A stretch of 64,000 bases of DNA from Antennarius striatus (taxonomy: Eukaryota > Chordata > Actinopteri > Lophiiformes > Antennariidae): the NCBI RefSeq assembly GCF_040054535.1, contig NC_090778.1, positions 6,227,001 to 6,291,000 of the forward strand, written 5' to 3'. The position numbers and the translations under genes were made by a program. This document shows positions 10,451 to 21,870 of the stretch, piece after piece. The notes beneath the pieces were generated by a model. The model searched no databases and was not told the origin of the DNA. It saw only the letters and a program-made list of their open reading frames with translations. How positions within the stretch are numbered: the first letter of the stretch is position 1; every line of letters starts with the position of its first letter.

Positions 10451-12150
10451 GCCTGAATCACAGAACTGAAGCCCAGTCACTGTCAGCTGTCGAGCACCAC
10501 CATCCATCACTTCATTCTGCATCACTGAGATTTAATGGCAATATAGTTCCCATTTCACCAGACCGGTAGAACTGCTTCCTTCCTTTGTGTTATAGGTTCA
10601 GCTGGTAGATGTAAGGGTAGGACTAAGTGCACTAACACACCGTGGAGCAAAATGTCATCTACCTCTTCAGATGCATCCTCATTATAGCACTAGAAAAAAT
10701 AACCTGAGGCTGCATTGACATTAACTAGACATGACAACATATGAACCACAACAGAATAAAAATGCATGCTACTTTGACTGCAAAGCAAAAAAAAAAAAAA
10801 AAACACTGCACACCTTGGTTTTGTTTGAAAGTGTTGTTTTCAACAGTTGCAAGTCATGGTGCCAGTGCCTGTTAATTTTGTTTGTGCTTCAAGTATTTGA
10901 AAGGGACTACTAATCCTTATTGGGTATTTTAATGGTTAGTGTTATGGATATTTTGGATTGTTTTTCCTCTGAATGGACAGTTGCTGTTTTGGTTTGCATG
11001 ACTTAAAAACATGCGTAGTGAAGTGATCACTGTTGAGAACTATTGTTATGCACTCGTGTCCTGTCAGACATTTTTGTTGACTGATCATGCTGTTGGTACA
11101 GCAGCCAACTGATTTGATGTTTTGGGAGTTGACCATTGTGGGACTTGTTGCCTTTTTATTTTCTCCTCCTTTTACCATTTATTGGCAATAGAAGAAATTG
11201 ACATTCTGCTGCTCATGCACAGTGCAGCAAACCAAGCACAGGGCCACAGAGTACTGTAGTGTAGAGGATTGTTTCTTTTAAGCTCTTAATTCTTGCTAGC
11301 TTTTTCCTTCGAGTACTAATGCCATGCACATAAGCTAACCACAAGATACATTTTAGCAGATTTTCATTTAGGTGCCCTTAAGAGATCATGGTGGTTACTT
11401 GTTGCCTTAGTTAATAAATTTTTACAAAGGGCTCAGAGTATATAGATACATTGGACCTAAAATGCCCTTTGACAGGAAGTGGAAAGACCACACCCCCTTT
11501 ACTTGATGGAGCATTTCATTTATTAGTGAGGGTTTTACTGACGTTAAACATCACATGCCAGAGGGAATGCAAATGGAGATGTGTCTTCATGGATTGCGCA
11601 TCGTGTTTGTCACCAATGTTACAGCTGACCATGACTACAAGTAAAATACACTATTCAAAGTCAGCCTTGCAAAATGTAGTTGGTACACTGACGAGAACAA
11701 AATATGATCAAGTCATTTAGCCCAACACAAGCTGATGAAACTGTGTATACCAAAGCCTACATACAATCTTATGCATTTTATAGCGTAATGTTGCTGCATT
11801 CTGTACAGTAGAAACATTAACACCGGACAATGCATAAACTCATTACTTGCTGGAACAAAATAGAAACTGCTCTGCTTCTTTGTCAAGTATTTGGCTTGTG
11901 ATTCTTCTACAAACCAACAGAACCAACTTGAACTACACGGCTGTAGGGATATTGTAGATCGCTTTAAGAATGTGATTTCCTGAGTTTTATCTTCTGGTGT
12001 GTGTCAGTGTGAAAAAAAAAAAGCTTTTCCATGCGTTGCTGTTGAGGTGTACCGATGAAAGGTTTGAAATGTTGCTGCTTTTAATGAAGAATTGCAACCC
12101 AAGCTCATAACTTCAGTGATATTTGTTATGCAAAATAAAAAGTCTTGCCT
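10451..12150 (+). other. dgcr8: Probable dgcr8 3'UTR
   Basis: No ORF of note follows the stop. Candidate poly(A) signals are AATAAA at 11413-11418 and 12134-12139. The latter is followed by a T-rich stretch (12164-12180) and would give a 3'UTR of about 1.7 kb, which runs towards the trmt2a 3' end from the opposite strand. Confidence 0.5.
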
Positions 12151-12554
12151 AATAGCGAACTGCTTTTCTTTCTTTTTTTTTGAGTAAAATGAAGAAACAA
12201 ATGAATCTGGTTGGTTGCTCCATAGTGTATTATCATCACAAGGTATCATTTTCAGGAAACAATGAAGTTGAATGAAGGTAGAGCTATAAAATAAAATTCC
12301 TGTGAGTGATTCTGGATAAGTTGAACTAAAAGACAGCAAATTAAAATTTTCCATTAACAGTTAATACAATGCATGCTGGGTCACAAGGTTACAGTAAGCC
12401 AACACTGCATTATAAAATTAGCTCACTTGAATGATGACCCTTAACTAATTTCCATCCAGATGAACTACTATTGTAGTCCAAGACAACAGGACTGGATGTG
12501 TGTATATTTCCTGTACAGTCTGTGCAACCTAACAAGCTTACACATGGTTCCATT
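12151..12554. other. Tail-to-tail gap between dgcr8 and trmt2a
   Basis: About 400 bp that must hold the trmt2a 3'UTR (minus strand). No clear minus-strand AATAAA was seen; a minus-strand ATTAAA lies at 12076-12081, which would make the two transcripts overlap at their 3' ends. Confidence 0.4.
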
Positions 12555-15500
12555 CTAAAGTGGATATCCTGTGCTTTCCGTGGCACCGCTGGCCTTCTGA
12601 TGGGAGCTGTAGTCCACTCGCTCCAGCAGCAGAATCATCTCGACGTGCATGGTCTGAGGGAACAGATCCACAGCCATAGCTCGTACTGGACGGAATGGTG
12701 CCCCATGGACCCTGTTGGACGGAGCCCTGCACAGACTGAAAGACAGCATTCCATCGTAAGACTTACAATATTATGGGACTGGCCATTACCATGAGATGGT
12801 AACATTTGTTAAGGGTTTTATTTTCTTTCAGTAATAACAGCTTACTCTATGAAGTTGTTCATTGCTGCCTTAGCATTGCATGCGACATAGACCAGTCTCT
12901 TCAGATGCTCTGCCCTCCTGATGGCAAGTATCACCTTGGAATCTGTTTCATTTAGAGAGCAACTATTAATGTGACACCTCTGAGGGGGTGGCATTCATTT
13001 ATTTTGACTGCTGTTCACTCACGTAGGCCCGCCCTGGGAGGATCCACAATGGCTGTGACGTTGGGTGACACAAGAGCGTTGAGAATGTTGGGGAGCGCGT
13101 CCTCAGCTTTTCCACAGTGAAACTCAATATTACTTAGACCTGAAAATGCAAACGAGTGAAAAACATCACTACCTTCATGAACCCATTGTGATCACCTTAA
13201 GTCGTAGCTTGTTTTCTGCTCCTACCATTGAGCTCTGCATTCACTTTGGCATCCTCTACTGCCTCCTGGCATAACTCAATCCCAATCACCTTCTTCACCC
13301 TCTAGAGAAAAACAGAACATCAAAATCCTTTATTTTCATCCCACAAATCCAAGGTTCCAACACACAAAAAGCTGTGTTTCCATCACTAGACATACAATCA
13401 TTTAAAATTCAGTACTGTTGTATTCCTAAGAAGCATCCAGAGTCAGTTTCCATTACAGAGAAGTGAAGTCACCTTAGCCAGAGAGATTCCGATGGTTCCT
13501 GTACCACAGCATACATCGAGCACAGTACTGTCCTGATCCAGCTGGGCCCATTCTCCCACAGCCGAGTACAGCACCTCTGCAGCACCTGTATTCACCTGGC
13601 AGGTATCAGACATACAACACTGCTAAAGTTGGCACAAAGTAGCACATGGCTCCTTAACATCTCTACAGTAAAACCATCTCACCTGAAAGAAAGAATGAGG
13701 GGATATTCTGAAATTGAGCCCGAGGAGCTCCTCATGAATGCAGCTCTCTCCAGCCACAAGCTCACATGGCAGGTCCTCGATGTTTGGAGATGTCCTGAAC
13801 CAAAGCAAACAAATGTTTAGATGTTGTAATCAGCTCTGCATGTATCCTGCTTTTCTGATTGGCTTTCTTACCTTTGACCCTCTCTGACAAAGTAAAGAGA
13901 GGTTACTCCACTGTCTTTTCCCTCTCCTTCTGTGAAGTACATCCTCATGGAGTTCTTCAATGCACTGACTTCCTCTTCTTCAAGTTTCTAGCCATTCAAA
14001 AACAAAGATTAAAAAGAAAAAAATCCAACCAGTGACCTTCTTCAGAATCGGGTTCATGCGCATTTTTCCTCACCTGTGGGTGGAAGAACGCGACAGCCAT
14101 GGCTTGTCTGGTTCTTGTAGTCCTTACAGTCAACTGTTTCCAGTGTCCTTCATATGTTTCAGGACTGTACACCAAGTAGGGAGTTGTCCTACGTGCAAAA
14201 GGTGTGATGTGAAAAAAACGTGAACACTTTTTCAAACATATTTTAGGTAGGATCTTATGCAAAGAGGCATTGAAACCAACAGTAGCTAACAGATATACAA
14301 CACAAGTGATGGTAGTGTCGCTTTCCGTGTCCATACCTCACTGTGGACTATTATAAATAATACCTGATAAACTTCTGAAACTCGCTGACCACTCCCTTTG
14401 CTTCAGCTGACACGTGGCATGTCTCAGCCGGCCCAACCACTGCACAGGAGCCCCCTTTATATTTTCCGAGGCGGAAACCGATGGTTTTATCTTCGCCGTC
14501 TGCACCCACTGAAATCAGGAACTCACATTTGTTTCTGTACTCTGTCTGTCAGAAAGGAGAAATAACAGATATATATTCAACATGGAGTGATATAGGAAAG
14601 CATACTTTTACAATCGAATGCTACGTAAAATTACAGTGTGTCATAAAATGTGTCAACAGGGCTTCATAAACAACACATTTAATTGTATCGTAATCTTTAG
14701 TATCGTAGTAGTATGAATGGTAGTATGCATCTTTAGTATGGTAGTCTATAAGTATGATGTGTGAATATACCTGTGCAGGAGATGGCCGAATGTCCTCCAG
14801 AGGACAACACATTTTGTTGTATTTTCCTTTCTGTGCAAACAGCCATGGCAACATGGCTTTGTTGGTGCTGCCAATCTCTCTGAAATGTTAAAATACAATA
14901 ACATTAACATTTACAAAATGCTGACACAGAGACAGAACAGCTAACAACATTTTATGCATGGCAGTAAATATGCTGAAACAGCTGGATAATTTGAAAGGGA
15001 CATCCCCCTCCAGCGTAATGTTGGTACTCCTTAACTCCTGCAGCAAACAGCAGGATTTACAGACAGCAGTGGAACCACTTGTATGTGTACACTTATTAGA
15101 CACTAACTTCCACCACTCACTTGGCCAGCCTCTGCAGAACCACCACCACCTCCTGCTCCTTCCTCCTCAGCTGCTCCTCGTAAGGCACATTCCACAGGGG
15201 AGTCACAACATTGGCAATCTGGACACTGAGTGGCTCATCTTCGTCATCCCTGTCTGTTCGCTTGGACTGGGGTTGCCCTCCTTTGCTCTCTTCCTCCTCC
15301 TGCTTCCTCTTCCTCAGTATAGGGTCTGCTTTGGGTTTTGCCAGCCTGACACTCAGTACCTGGCCCTTCCATAGCATGCCATGCACCATCTTCATGGCCT
15401 TGTCACGCTCTTCTTCATTCTTGAAAGTGATGAAAGCAAAGGTCTGCTTGTTGAGCAGCTTGATTTTGTGTGGGTGAATGCTGTGTTTTGCAAGGAATTT

Positions 15501-15746
15501 CTTCAGGTCGTTAAAGCCAATGAACTTGGGTAGATTTCTGATCTCCACTTTGTAGATCTCAGATGTAAAGAGATCTTCTTTTATATACCGGTACAAGCTG
15601 GGGTTGGAGGATGCCTCTTTCTCCCTCCCAGCTTTTACATCAGTTGTTACATCATTTCTGATGGAGTCCTGGGGAAAGACATCAGACTTCTTCTCCTCCT
15701 TTGAGAGTGGAGGATCAGCTGCAGGGCTGCTACTGACATCTGCCAT
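12555..15746 (-). CDS. trmt2a: TRMT2A, tRNA uracil-54 C5-methyltransferase
   Basis: Makes 5-methyluridine at position 54 of cytosolic tRNA using S-adenosylmethionine. Coding exons, in order on the minus strand: 15746-15121, 14879-14771, 14545-14364, 14188-14074, 13987-13872, 13794-13683, 13595-13473, 13301-13226, 13139-13023, 12942-12846, 12735-12555. They join in frame to 617 residues (human 625). Visible parts: RRM about 63-140 (SEIYKVEIRNLPKFIG); TrmA-type methyltransferase with SAM motif DVCCGTGTIG; DPPRAGLH; catalytic Cys547 in YVACNAKAA; conserved end LCRAPSNRVHGAPF and VDLFPQT. The Cys motif reads ACNAK where human has SCNPR as I recall. The start is the ATG at 15746; an in-frame GTG just before it is only intron-edge sequence (acceptor TTTAAAG). 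A non-coding first exon probably lies at 16525-16590. Confidence 0.95.
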
Positions 15747-15748
15747 CA

Positions 15749-16524
15749 CTTTAAAGGGAGGTCAAATAAAATTATGGTGAACAGTCTGATAATGAAGTCA
15801 AACACACGTGACAACAGTTTCTAAGCATTTTTAGAATGTTTCAAGGTATGTTTTCTTTTTGTAATTTAAAGACATGTTCATGGTTATTTGAGTGATCTCA
15901 AACATCACATCTGATTCACAAAATAACAGCATAACCTATTGTTTCAGCACCTGAACTGCAATGTGCTTGCAGTACTTGAAATAGCCACAAAAAGGCAAAT
16001 TTCTTACATTGTAACTCAAACACATCATGTCACAACTTATTGCCCAACACAAACTAAGTTCTTATTTTCAAAGAAATTTTAACCATGTGCGACGATTTAA
16101 ACATACATGAACAAATATAGTCAGTTTCTTAAGTAAAACTGAAGGAATGGCTGAGGACTAAAGTGGATCGGGATTGCTTGTTTTGGAGCGCGGGGCAGCT
16201 TTTTCAAATACCTAAAATTAAAAGTAATATGCGCGACCAACACATTACATTTATCAAGGGAAGTATTCTGCATTTTTAAATATTACAAAGCTTCGCAGAA
16301 AAGACTCACAATGTCTATTTTCTCTGCAATCGCGATGTCGATTGCTTACGTAGAGTTATCGATTGCAAGGAAACCTTTTAAATTATCTTAGTAGCTTAAT
16401 TCTCAGCTCGGAGGAAAGATCGTTGGCATCTGTTTGATTTCCAAACAGTATTTCCGTATCTTGTTCTACACCAATCATGCCCACATCCCACAGAAGTCCA
16501 TAAAACGTGTTTCTTGAGCCTTAC
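15749..16524 (-). other. trmt2a: trmt2a intron 1
   Basis: Lies between the proposed 5'UTR exon (donor GTAAGG, minus strand, at 16524-16523) and the acceptor next to the start codon. Nothing else is recognised in it. Confidence 0.6.
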
Positions 16525-16590
16525 CTTCGTACTTGCTTCCAGTTCTACTTCTCACTAGCACGTACCGGGCGCCGCCATATTCATTTAATC
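16525..16590 (-). other. trmt2a: trmt2a first exon (5'UTR) with short upstream ORF
   Basis: On the minus strand, ...AAGTACGAAG is followed by GTAAGG, a strong donor. The exon contains ATGGCGGCGC with a short ORF (16578-16555, seven residues then TAG); an in-frame ATG six bases earlier (16584) would lengthen it by two. The transcription start is inferred from the promoter motifs just beyond. Confidence 0.5.
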
Positions 16591-17269
16591 ACGTGACGTG
16601 GGCGGTGAACTCTGAACTCTTTAAACCACCCGTCATTTTAGGGCTCGAGACACAGATTCATTGTTGTTTCGTCATGACGCCAGTTTGCTAAATTAGGTAC
16701 ACGTTAATAGTTGATTGATTCATTTAACTGGTTTATATTTCGTATTCCACGTAAACAAATCGTGTAAAAAAATAACTGAAATTCAGCAGTAATGACAGGG
16801 CATTAGAAAAAGGCCTGCAACACCAGCGGTACGACAAAATATTATTTTTAAATAGATAATAAAAATAAAAACAAGAAAAATAAAGGGCATGACATAAAAA
16901 ACAACTCATAAACACGTGCATGACGTTAATGGTCTATCCTTCCCGATGTCACTGTGCTGCTCCTTGTTGACTTATTGTTGGAAAAACCTTTTCAATTGCA
17001 ATAGGGCTTTAATATTTTACTCATTAATATTACTTTTCAGGAGATTCAAAAGAAGCTGTCTTTAGGGTATCTTCTTAATCGTCTGGTAGGAGGTTTGTCT
17101 AACGCATTTTGGATGAAACAGGCAGTCCCACAGACGAGAGGCGGTGGGCGCGGATTTACGTAAGAAATTGGGCGCGCGAAAGCTGTAGCAGGAAGTGAGA
17201 GTAGCACAGCGCCTGGCGGGGATCTGAATCTACCAACTACTTCCATAATCTACAAACATCTTCATTATC
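16578..17269. promoter_or_regulatory. Divergent trmt2a / ranbp1 promoter region
   Basis: Head-to-head genes leave about 690 bp between them. Near trmt2a lies an E-box CACGTG (16590-16595) overlapping TGACGTGG, a CRE-like site. Near ranbp1 lies GGGCGCGCGAAA (17170-17181), matching the E2F consensus (TTTCGCGC on the other strand), plus GGCGGTGGGCGCGG (17141-17154), GC-box like. No TATA box. E2F control of RANBP1 is known in mammals. Confidence 0.55.
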
Positions 17270-20200
17270 ATGGCGGACCCGAAGGTGAGGACTCTCATTT
17301 TAGGTCATCGAATATATAACGCTTACTTTAATGTCGGAATTTTCTGTGAAACGCGGTAACTCATGTGTTATTCGCTAAAGTTTATAAGGGAAGATGAGAG
17401 CTAAGTAAGCGACTATAATTTAGTCTTTATGTGGAATCAGTAATGCTAATTGGTTGTTTTAAAGGACATAGGATGTAAAAAAAAATCTGTGGAGCACTTT
17501 CCGACAGATAACAAGGGATCTTTATTGTCCCGTTCATGATCTTGTGTAGGTCAGCTCAGAACTAAAGGAGCTGGGGGAAGCATGTTAGCGTTAGCCTTGT
17601 GAACTATGCAGTAGTTACTACTAAGGTTGCCACGCGTTTGGGGAAGTAACTTTTTAACCATCAATATCAGTCATTTAAACGAGATATGTAGTAATCACTT
17701 TGGAATTAATTGGAAATTTGCGGCAAAGTCAGCGGTGTAATTTGGCTTTGTTCTACCAAGCATCAAGTTGCTAACGTTATTGACTAGCGTTAGCGTTGGT
17801 AGCAGGGAGCTGGAGCCCCATCTGCATATTGTTATTGTTAAAGGAGGTGTTTTATCCGACGGCCCACAAACGTGTCATAAACGTCCTTTTAAATTAACCA
17901 CGGTTGTAATGTGAGATGCATGACGATGCCAAAAGATCACCTTGGAGCTATCAGCTTGCCCGAATGTGAAAGGCCTTTTCAGCTAGCCAAGCAACTTCAC
18001 AATGGGTTGCTTTATAAAAGCAAAGTTGAAGAACAATGACTAGATTGAACAGCAACAGCGTTTGGTAATCGGTGGGTATGATTACCAAATACACCCACCG
18101 AAAGCCAGTCAGTCTAATTAGATCCCTTTTTAAATCAACTGAAGTTTTAGTGAATGTTGCATCTCTAATTTTGCGGGTGCTTCTTAGCTGAGACACAAAG
18201 AGGACGCTACATTGAGACACTGCTAACTTGCTATGCTATTTAATAGTAGTCCGATGGACTCGGAAGTCCGTTTGCTTCCTTTCGGGGAAAAAAAAAGATC
18301 TCCCAAAATAATACTGCAAATACAATAAATATCCACGTAAGCTTTTTTGATGATTTTGTCACTTTTTTAAAATATTCGAAAGATTGTCATTTTATGCCTC
18401 AAGTGTCTCTGAAGGAACAACATGGATGTCTAGTTCTGTTAGTACTGTCCACTCAATCTGCCCCCCCCCCCTGAATAGAATAATAATCAAAGGTGCTTGG
18501 CTCAGCAGCAACACTGAGCGTTGCCAATTCTTCATACAATAGCTATACGTAACAAATGAGCCCTCAAACCCAATCATTTATGCGCTCAGGGCTTTTGGTG
18601 AGTTGTTGGGAGTTGCTGTATTCCAGATTAGCTTTGATGGGTCTCTACGATCACGTCATAAACCCAATTTCTTCTACATAATTTGAATGTCTGATTTAAG
18701 TTATTTCTAAGGCTTCCCTAGAGTAGGACTCATATAGGATAACTTTCCTCCATAGAATCCAAGAAGACTCGCTATTTTTACCCATCTTTCTTACATGCTT
18801 ATAGGAACAGGAAGACCAGGAAACCACTGCAGAAGACTCAAACCATGATCCTCATTTTGAGCCCATCGTGTCCCTTCCTGAGCAGGATGTAAAAACATTA
18901 GAAGAGGATGAGGAGGAACTCTTTAAAATGTAAGTAGCTTTAATATTCAGTACTGTTTCCTCATAGCTAATTAGGTGCACAGTGTTGTCATCCAATCCAT
19001 TTTTTTTTTAGCCTGTGCGAGACTGGGTGAATGATAGGACATTGGTTTTTTGGTGTCCCACTGAGTATGTAAACCACTGTTATTTCTTTATTGTTTGTCT
19101 TTCAGACGGGCTAAACTGTACCGTTTTGCCTCTGAGAATGACCCGTCAGAATGGAAGGAGAGAGGGACCGGTGATGTGAAGCTGCTGAAACACAAAGAGA
19201 AAGGAACCATCCGCCTTTTGATGAGGAGAGACAAGACGTTGAAGATTTGTGCCAACCATCACAGTGAGTCAAGTTTTCTGAAGTACACAAGAGGCCATCT
19301 TTTAATGTTTCATTGTAACCACACTGAAAGTATTTTGGTGGTAGGGGGCTATCTCACTGCAGTCTGTGGATTTGAAGACAATGGTTTACCTGGTCTTTGT
19401 CATGTCAAACTAAGGACTCATAAATATGAATGTACATTCATATGAGCAGCAGAATGGCTCTGAAGAAGTCTTACTGCTGAATATGTGGATTTGCCTGGAC
19501 TTATTTAGTAGTATGGAAGAGAGACTTTCAGTGATGGGTGGTTAACACACTCTCAGCAAAGTTGTTGTGTGAAACTTTTCATGTTGAGTTTGCATGTCCT
19601 CTAAAGTTTACATGAATAAGTTAAAACTATGTCTTAATTTTTGTCATCATGCTTAACATCATCTTTCTTCCCCTCTGGTGTCTCCAGTTACGCCTAGGAT
19701 GGAGCTGCGGCCCAACAGTGACAGGGCATGGGTGTGGAACACACTAGCAGATTATGCTGATGAGTGCCCCAAACCTGAGCTCTTGGCAATACGTTTTATA
19801 AACATAGACAGTAAGAAATTACACATTTGATTTTTTTTTATATACCAGTGATGAATCAGGAACTCCATGACAATGCATGTTGGTTTTCTGTTGTTTGCAG
19901 ATGCTCAAAAGTTCAAGGTGAAGTTTGATGAGTGCAGGGACGAGGTCAGAAAACATCAAAAGGAAACAGGTATGTGGAATTTGGATTTTTTTTCTGCGCG
20001 GTATGCAGGGACCACTCTACATGGGAAGTCTCCACAGTTTGCAGACTCACTCTGTTCTTTGCTGCTCTCTCCAGCCAGGGACTTTTTCTGTCTGCTACAT
20101 GAACAAGCAGAACGTACTACCAAGCTGGCTTTGCAGAAAGCTGGTGTCACTATGTTCTGGCACAGTTCCAATCTGACCCTCATCAGGTTGAAACTGTTTT

Positions 20201-20518
20201 ATTATGGTATCATCATGGCAAAAAGTTGCCTGGGCAATCTGTTATAAAATGTATTTGTAGTGTGGAGAGGTCGTTCTTCAGAGTTGAGATGCAAGGTGAC
20301 AGTGTCAGGACTGTTGTGACCAAACATTTTTAGATAACTGCACATTTCCTTTTCTTACCACAGACAATACTGATAGTACAAACAAAGTGGCAGAGAAGCT
20401 GGAGGAGCTCTCTGTAAAAGATAAGGCTTCAGAAGGAAAGGGGGATGACAAAAAGGAGACGGAGAAAAAAGAGGAAGAAGTCAAGCCTGAGGAGATCAAG
20501 CCTGAGGAGAAGAATTGA
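17270..20518 (+). CDS. ranbp1: RanBP1, Ran-GTP binding protein
   Basis: Cytoplasmic Ran-binding protein that, with RanGAP, releases Ran-GTP from exported cargo and also helps control mitotic spindle assembly. Coding exons: 17270-17284, 18805-18929, 19106-19263, 19688-19810, 19901-19969, 20364-20518. They join in frame to 214 residues (human 201). Exon 1 encodes only MADPK. Visible parts: acidic N-terminus with [11 protein letters not shown]; Ran-binding domain about 35-165 containing [20 protein letters not shown] and [13 protein letters not shown]; a C-terminal nuclear export signal [10 protein letters not shown]; and a very charged Lys/Glu tail with repeated KPEE, longer than in human. The codon spanning exons 2-3 is ATA (Ile) where human has Met. 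AATAAA at 20578-20583 follows the stop by 60 bases. Confidence 0.95.
17285..18804 (+). other. ranbp1: ranbp1 intron 1
   Basis: 1.5-kb intron (GTGAGG ... CTTATAG). No repeat element or exon recognised. Confidence 0.7.
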
Positions 20519-20577
20519 GAACCAAGAACTCGCTTTGCTGATCTTCAGTTTATCAGTTCTTTTTCTACAATAGACTA

Positions 20578-20583
20578 AATAAA
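20578..20583 (+). terminator. ranbp1: ranbp1 proximal poly(A) signal
   Basis: AATAAA 60 bases after the stop codon, followed by a T-rich run. Confidence 0.65.
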
Positions 20584-21584
20584 CTGAATCCGGACATTTC
20601 ATATTAATAGGTTTTTTTTCTGTTTTGCCTCAAGATCACAAGTTGTTGCAACTGAGGGATAAGTACAAAATAGTTATTTGGCGGAGAACAGAAACAAAAT
20701 CACTTTCCCTCCGCACCATGCTCTCCATCTGGGTCATCTACATGTCAGTGCTCCGTTTGAAAAACTGAAGAGGTGAGAGTGATAATTCCCACATTGGGGT
20801 ATTGTGTTCTTCTGAAACAGTATGTTTGTATAGAAGAGACAGATGTAGCCTGCTTGACAGCAGCACGGGGTCTGGGCATTACGAAGATGCGTTAAATGCA
20901 GACTCTTGTGATGCTTCCTGGGGAGACTTTCTTAACCCGTGCACTGTCTACGCTTCCACAGTTAGCAAGGGCAAATGAGTTGAAGACTTCTCAGTAAATC
21001 CCCTGTAGTAGTTTTTTTTACTTAATTCCTTTTTTCATCACTTATCACAGCTAATGATTAGTAGAAAAATCCACTCCAGACTTGGCAGAGATCAAACAAA
21101 TGGTGCATGTTGATAACTGGCTGAAAAAAGATCAGATTGCACTTTGCTTAGCATTTACAATTTTCCCTTTGTTTTAAATATAACACCAAGAAATTGAAGG
21201 TTACTGTTCATGAAATAGATGCAGCTACTCACTGAAGTTCCCCAGGAACGTAAAAGTTTGTGTTTTGATTATAACATTCCCAGTTTTCTAGCATGTAGAG
21301 TTAACACAGTGTGCCCTTACTGATCTGTGTGCTCACCACCCTCTGCATTTTTCTCCATTGACTGAGTTCATAACCTTGCCTCCAAAGCGCACATCTTAAG
21401 TGCCAGTGCATCTGTAAATACATGTATATGGATGAGATGTTGCTTTTCGTTTGCACTTGAATGAAGTGTTTCCTCCACCTTCCAATAAAAGCTGTCAAAA
21501 ACCACAAGTGTTTTTTCCTCTTGTGTGATGTTGTGTTGTGGCGTGCTGGTCTAAAGGTTTCTGAGGTCATTCTTAAAACAAGAT
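20584..21584 (+). other. ranbp1 downstream region, possible long 3'UTR
   Basis: No ORF or repeat recognised. A second AATAAA at 21484-21489 is followed 30 bases later by a strongly GT-rich stretch (TGTGTGATGTTGTGTTGTGG), a convincing poly(A) site. Distal polyadenylation of ranbp1 would explain it. Confidence 0.4.
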
Positions 21585-21596
21585 GTTTCTGTTAAG

Positions 21597-21858
21597 TCTC
21601 CTTTTCCTTTCGGCTTTTCCCTTCAGGGGTCGCCACAGCGAATCAATTTCCTCCATCTAGCCCTGTCCTTTGAATCCTCTTCACTCACACCAACTATCTT
21701 CATGTCTTCCCTCATTACATCCATAAACCTCCTCTTTGGTCTTCCTCTAGGTCTCCTGCCTGGCGGTTCAAAACTCAGCATCCTTCTACCAATATATTCA
21801 CTATCTCTCCTCTGGACATGTCCAAACCATCTCAGTCTGGCCTCTGACTTTATCTCCA
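21597..21858 (-). mobile_element. 5'-truncated RTE-like LINE, 3' end only
   Basis: On the minus strand this encodes the C-terminus of an RTE-type reverse transcriptase (motifs LPGRRPRGRPKRRF and VRWR) and ends near CTGAAGGGAAAAGCCGAAAG. A perfect 12-bp duplication, GTTTCTGTTAAG, flanks it (21585-21596, 21859-21870), so this is one intact retrotransposition event, not a fragment of a larger copy. Confidence 0.8.
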
Positions 21859-21870
21859 GTTTCTGTTAAG

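Noticed and set aside
11451-11720. 89-codon frame downstream of dgcr8
   Set aside because: It lies in the dgcr8 3'UTR with no homology I recognise.
15747-15749. GTG as the trmt2a start
   Set aside because: It spans the acceptor (TTTAAAG then TGATGG). The next codon is the conserved ATG at 15746.
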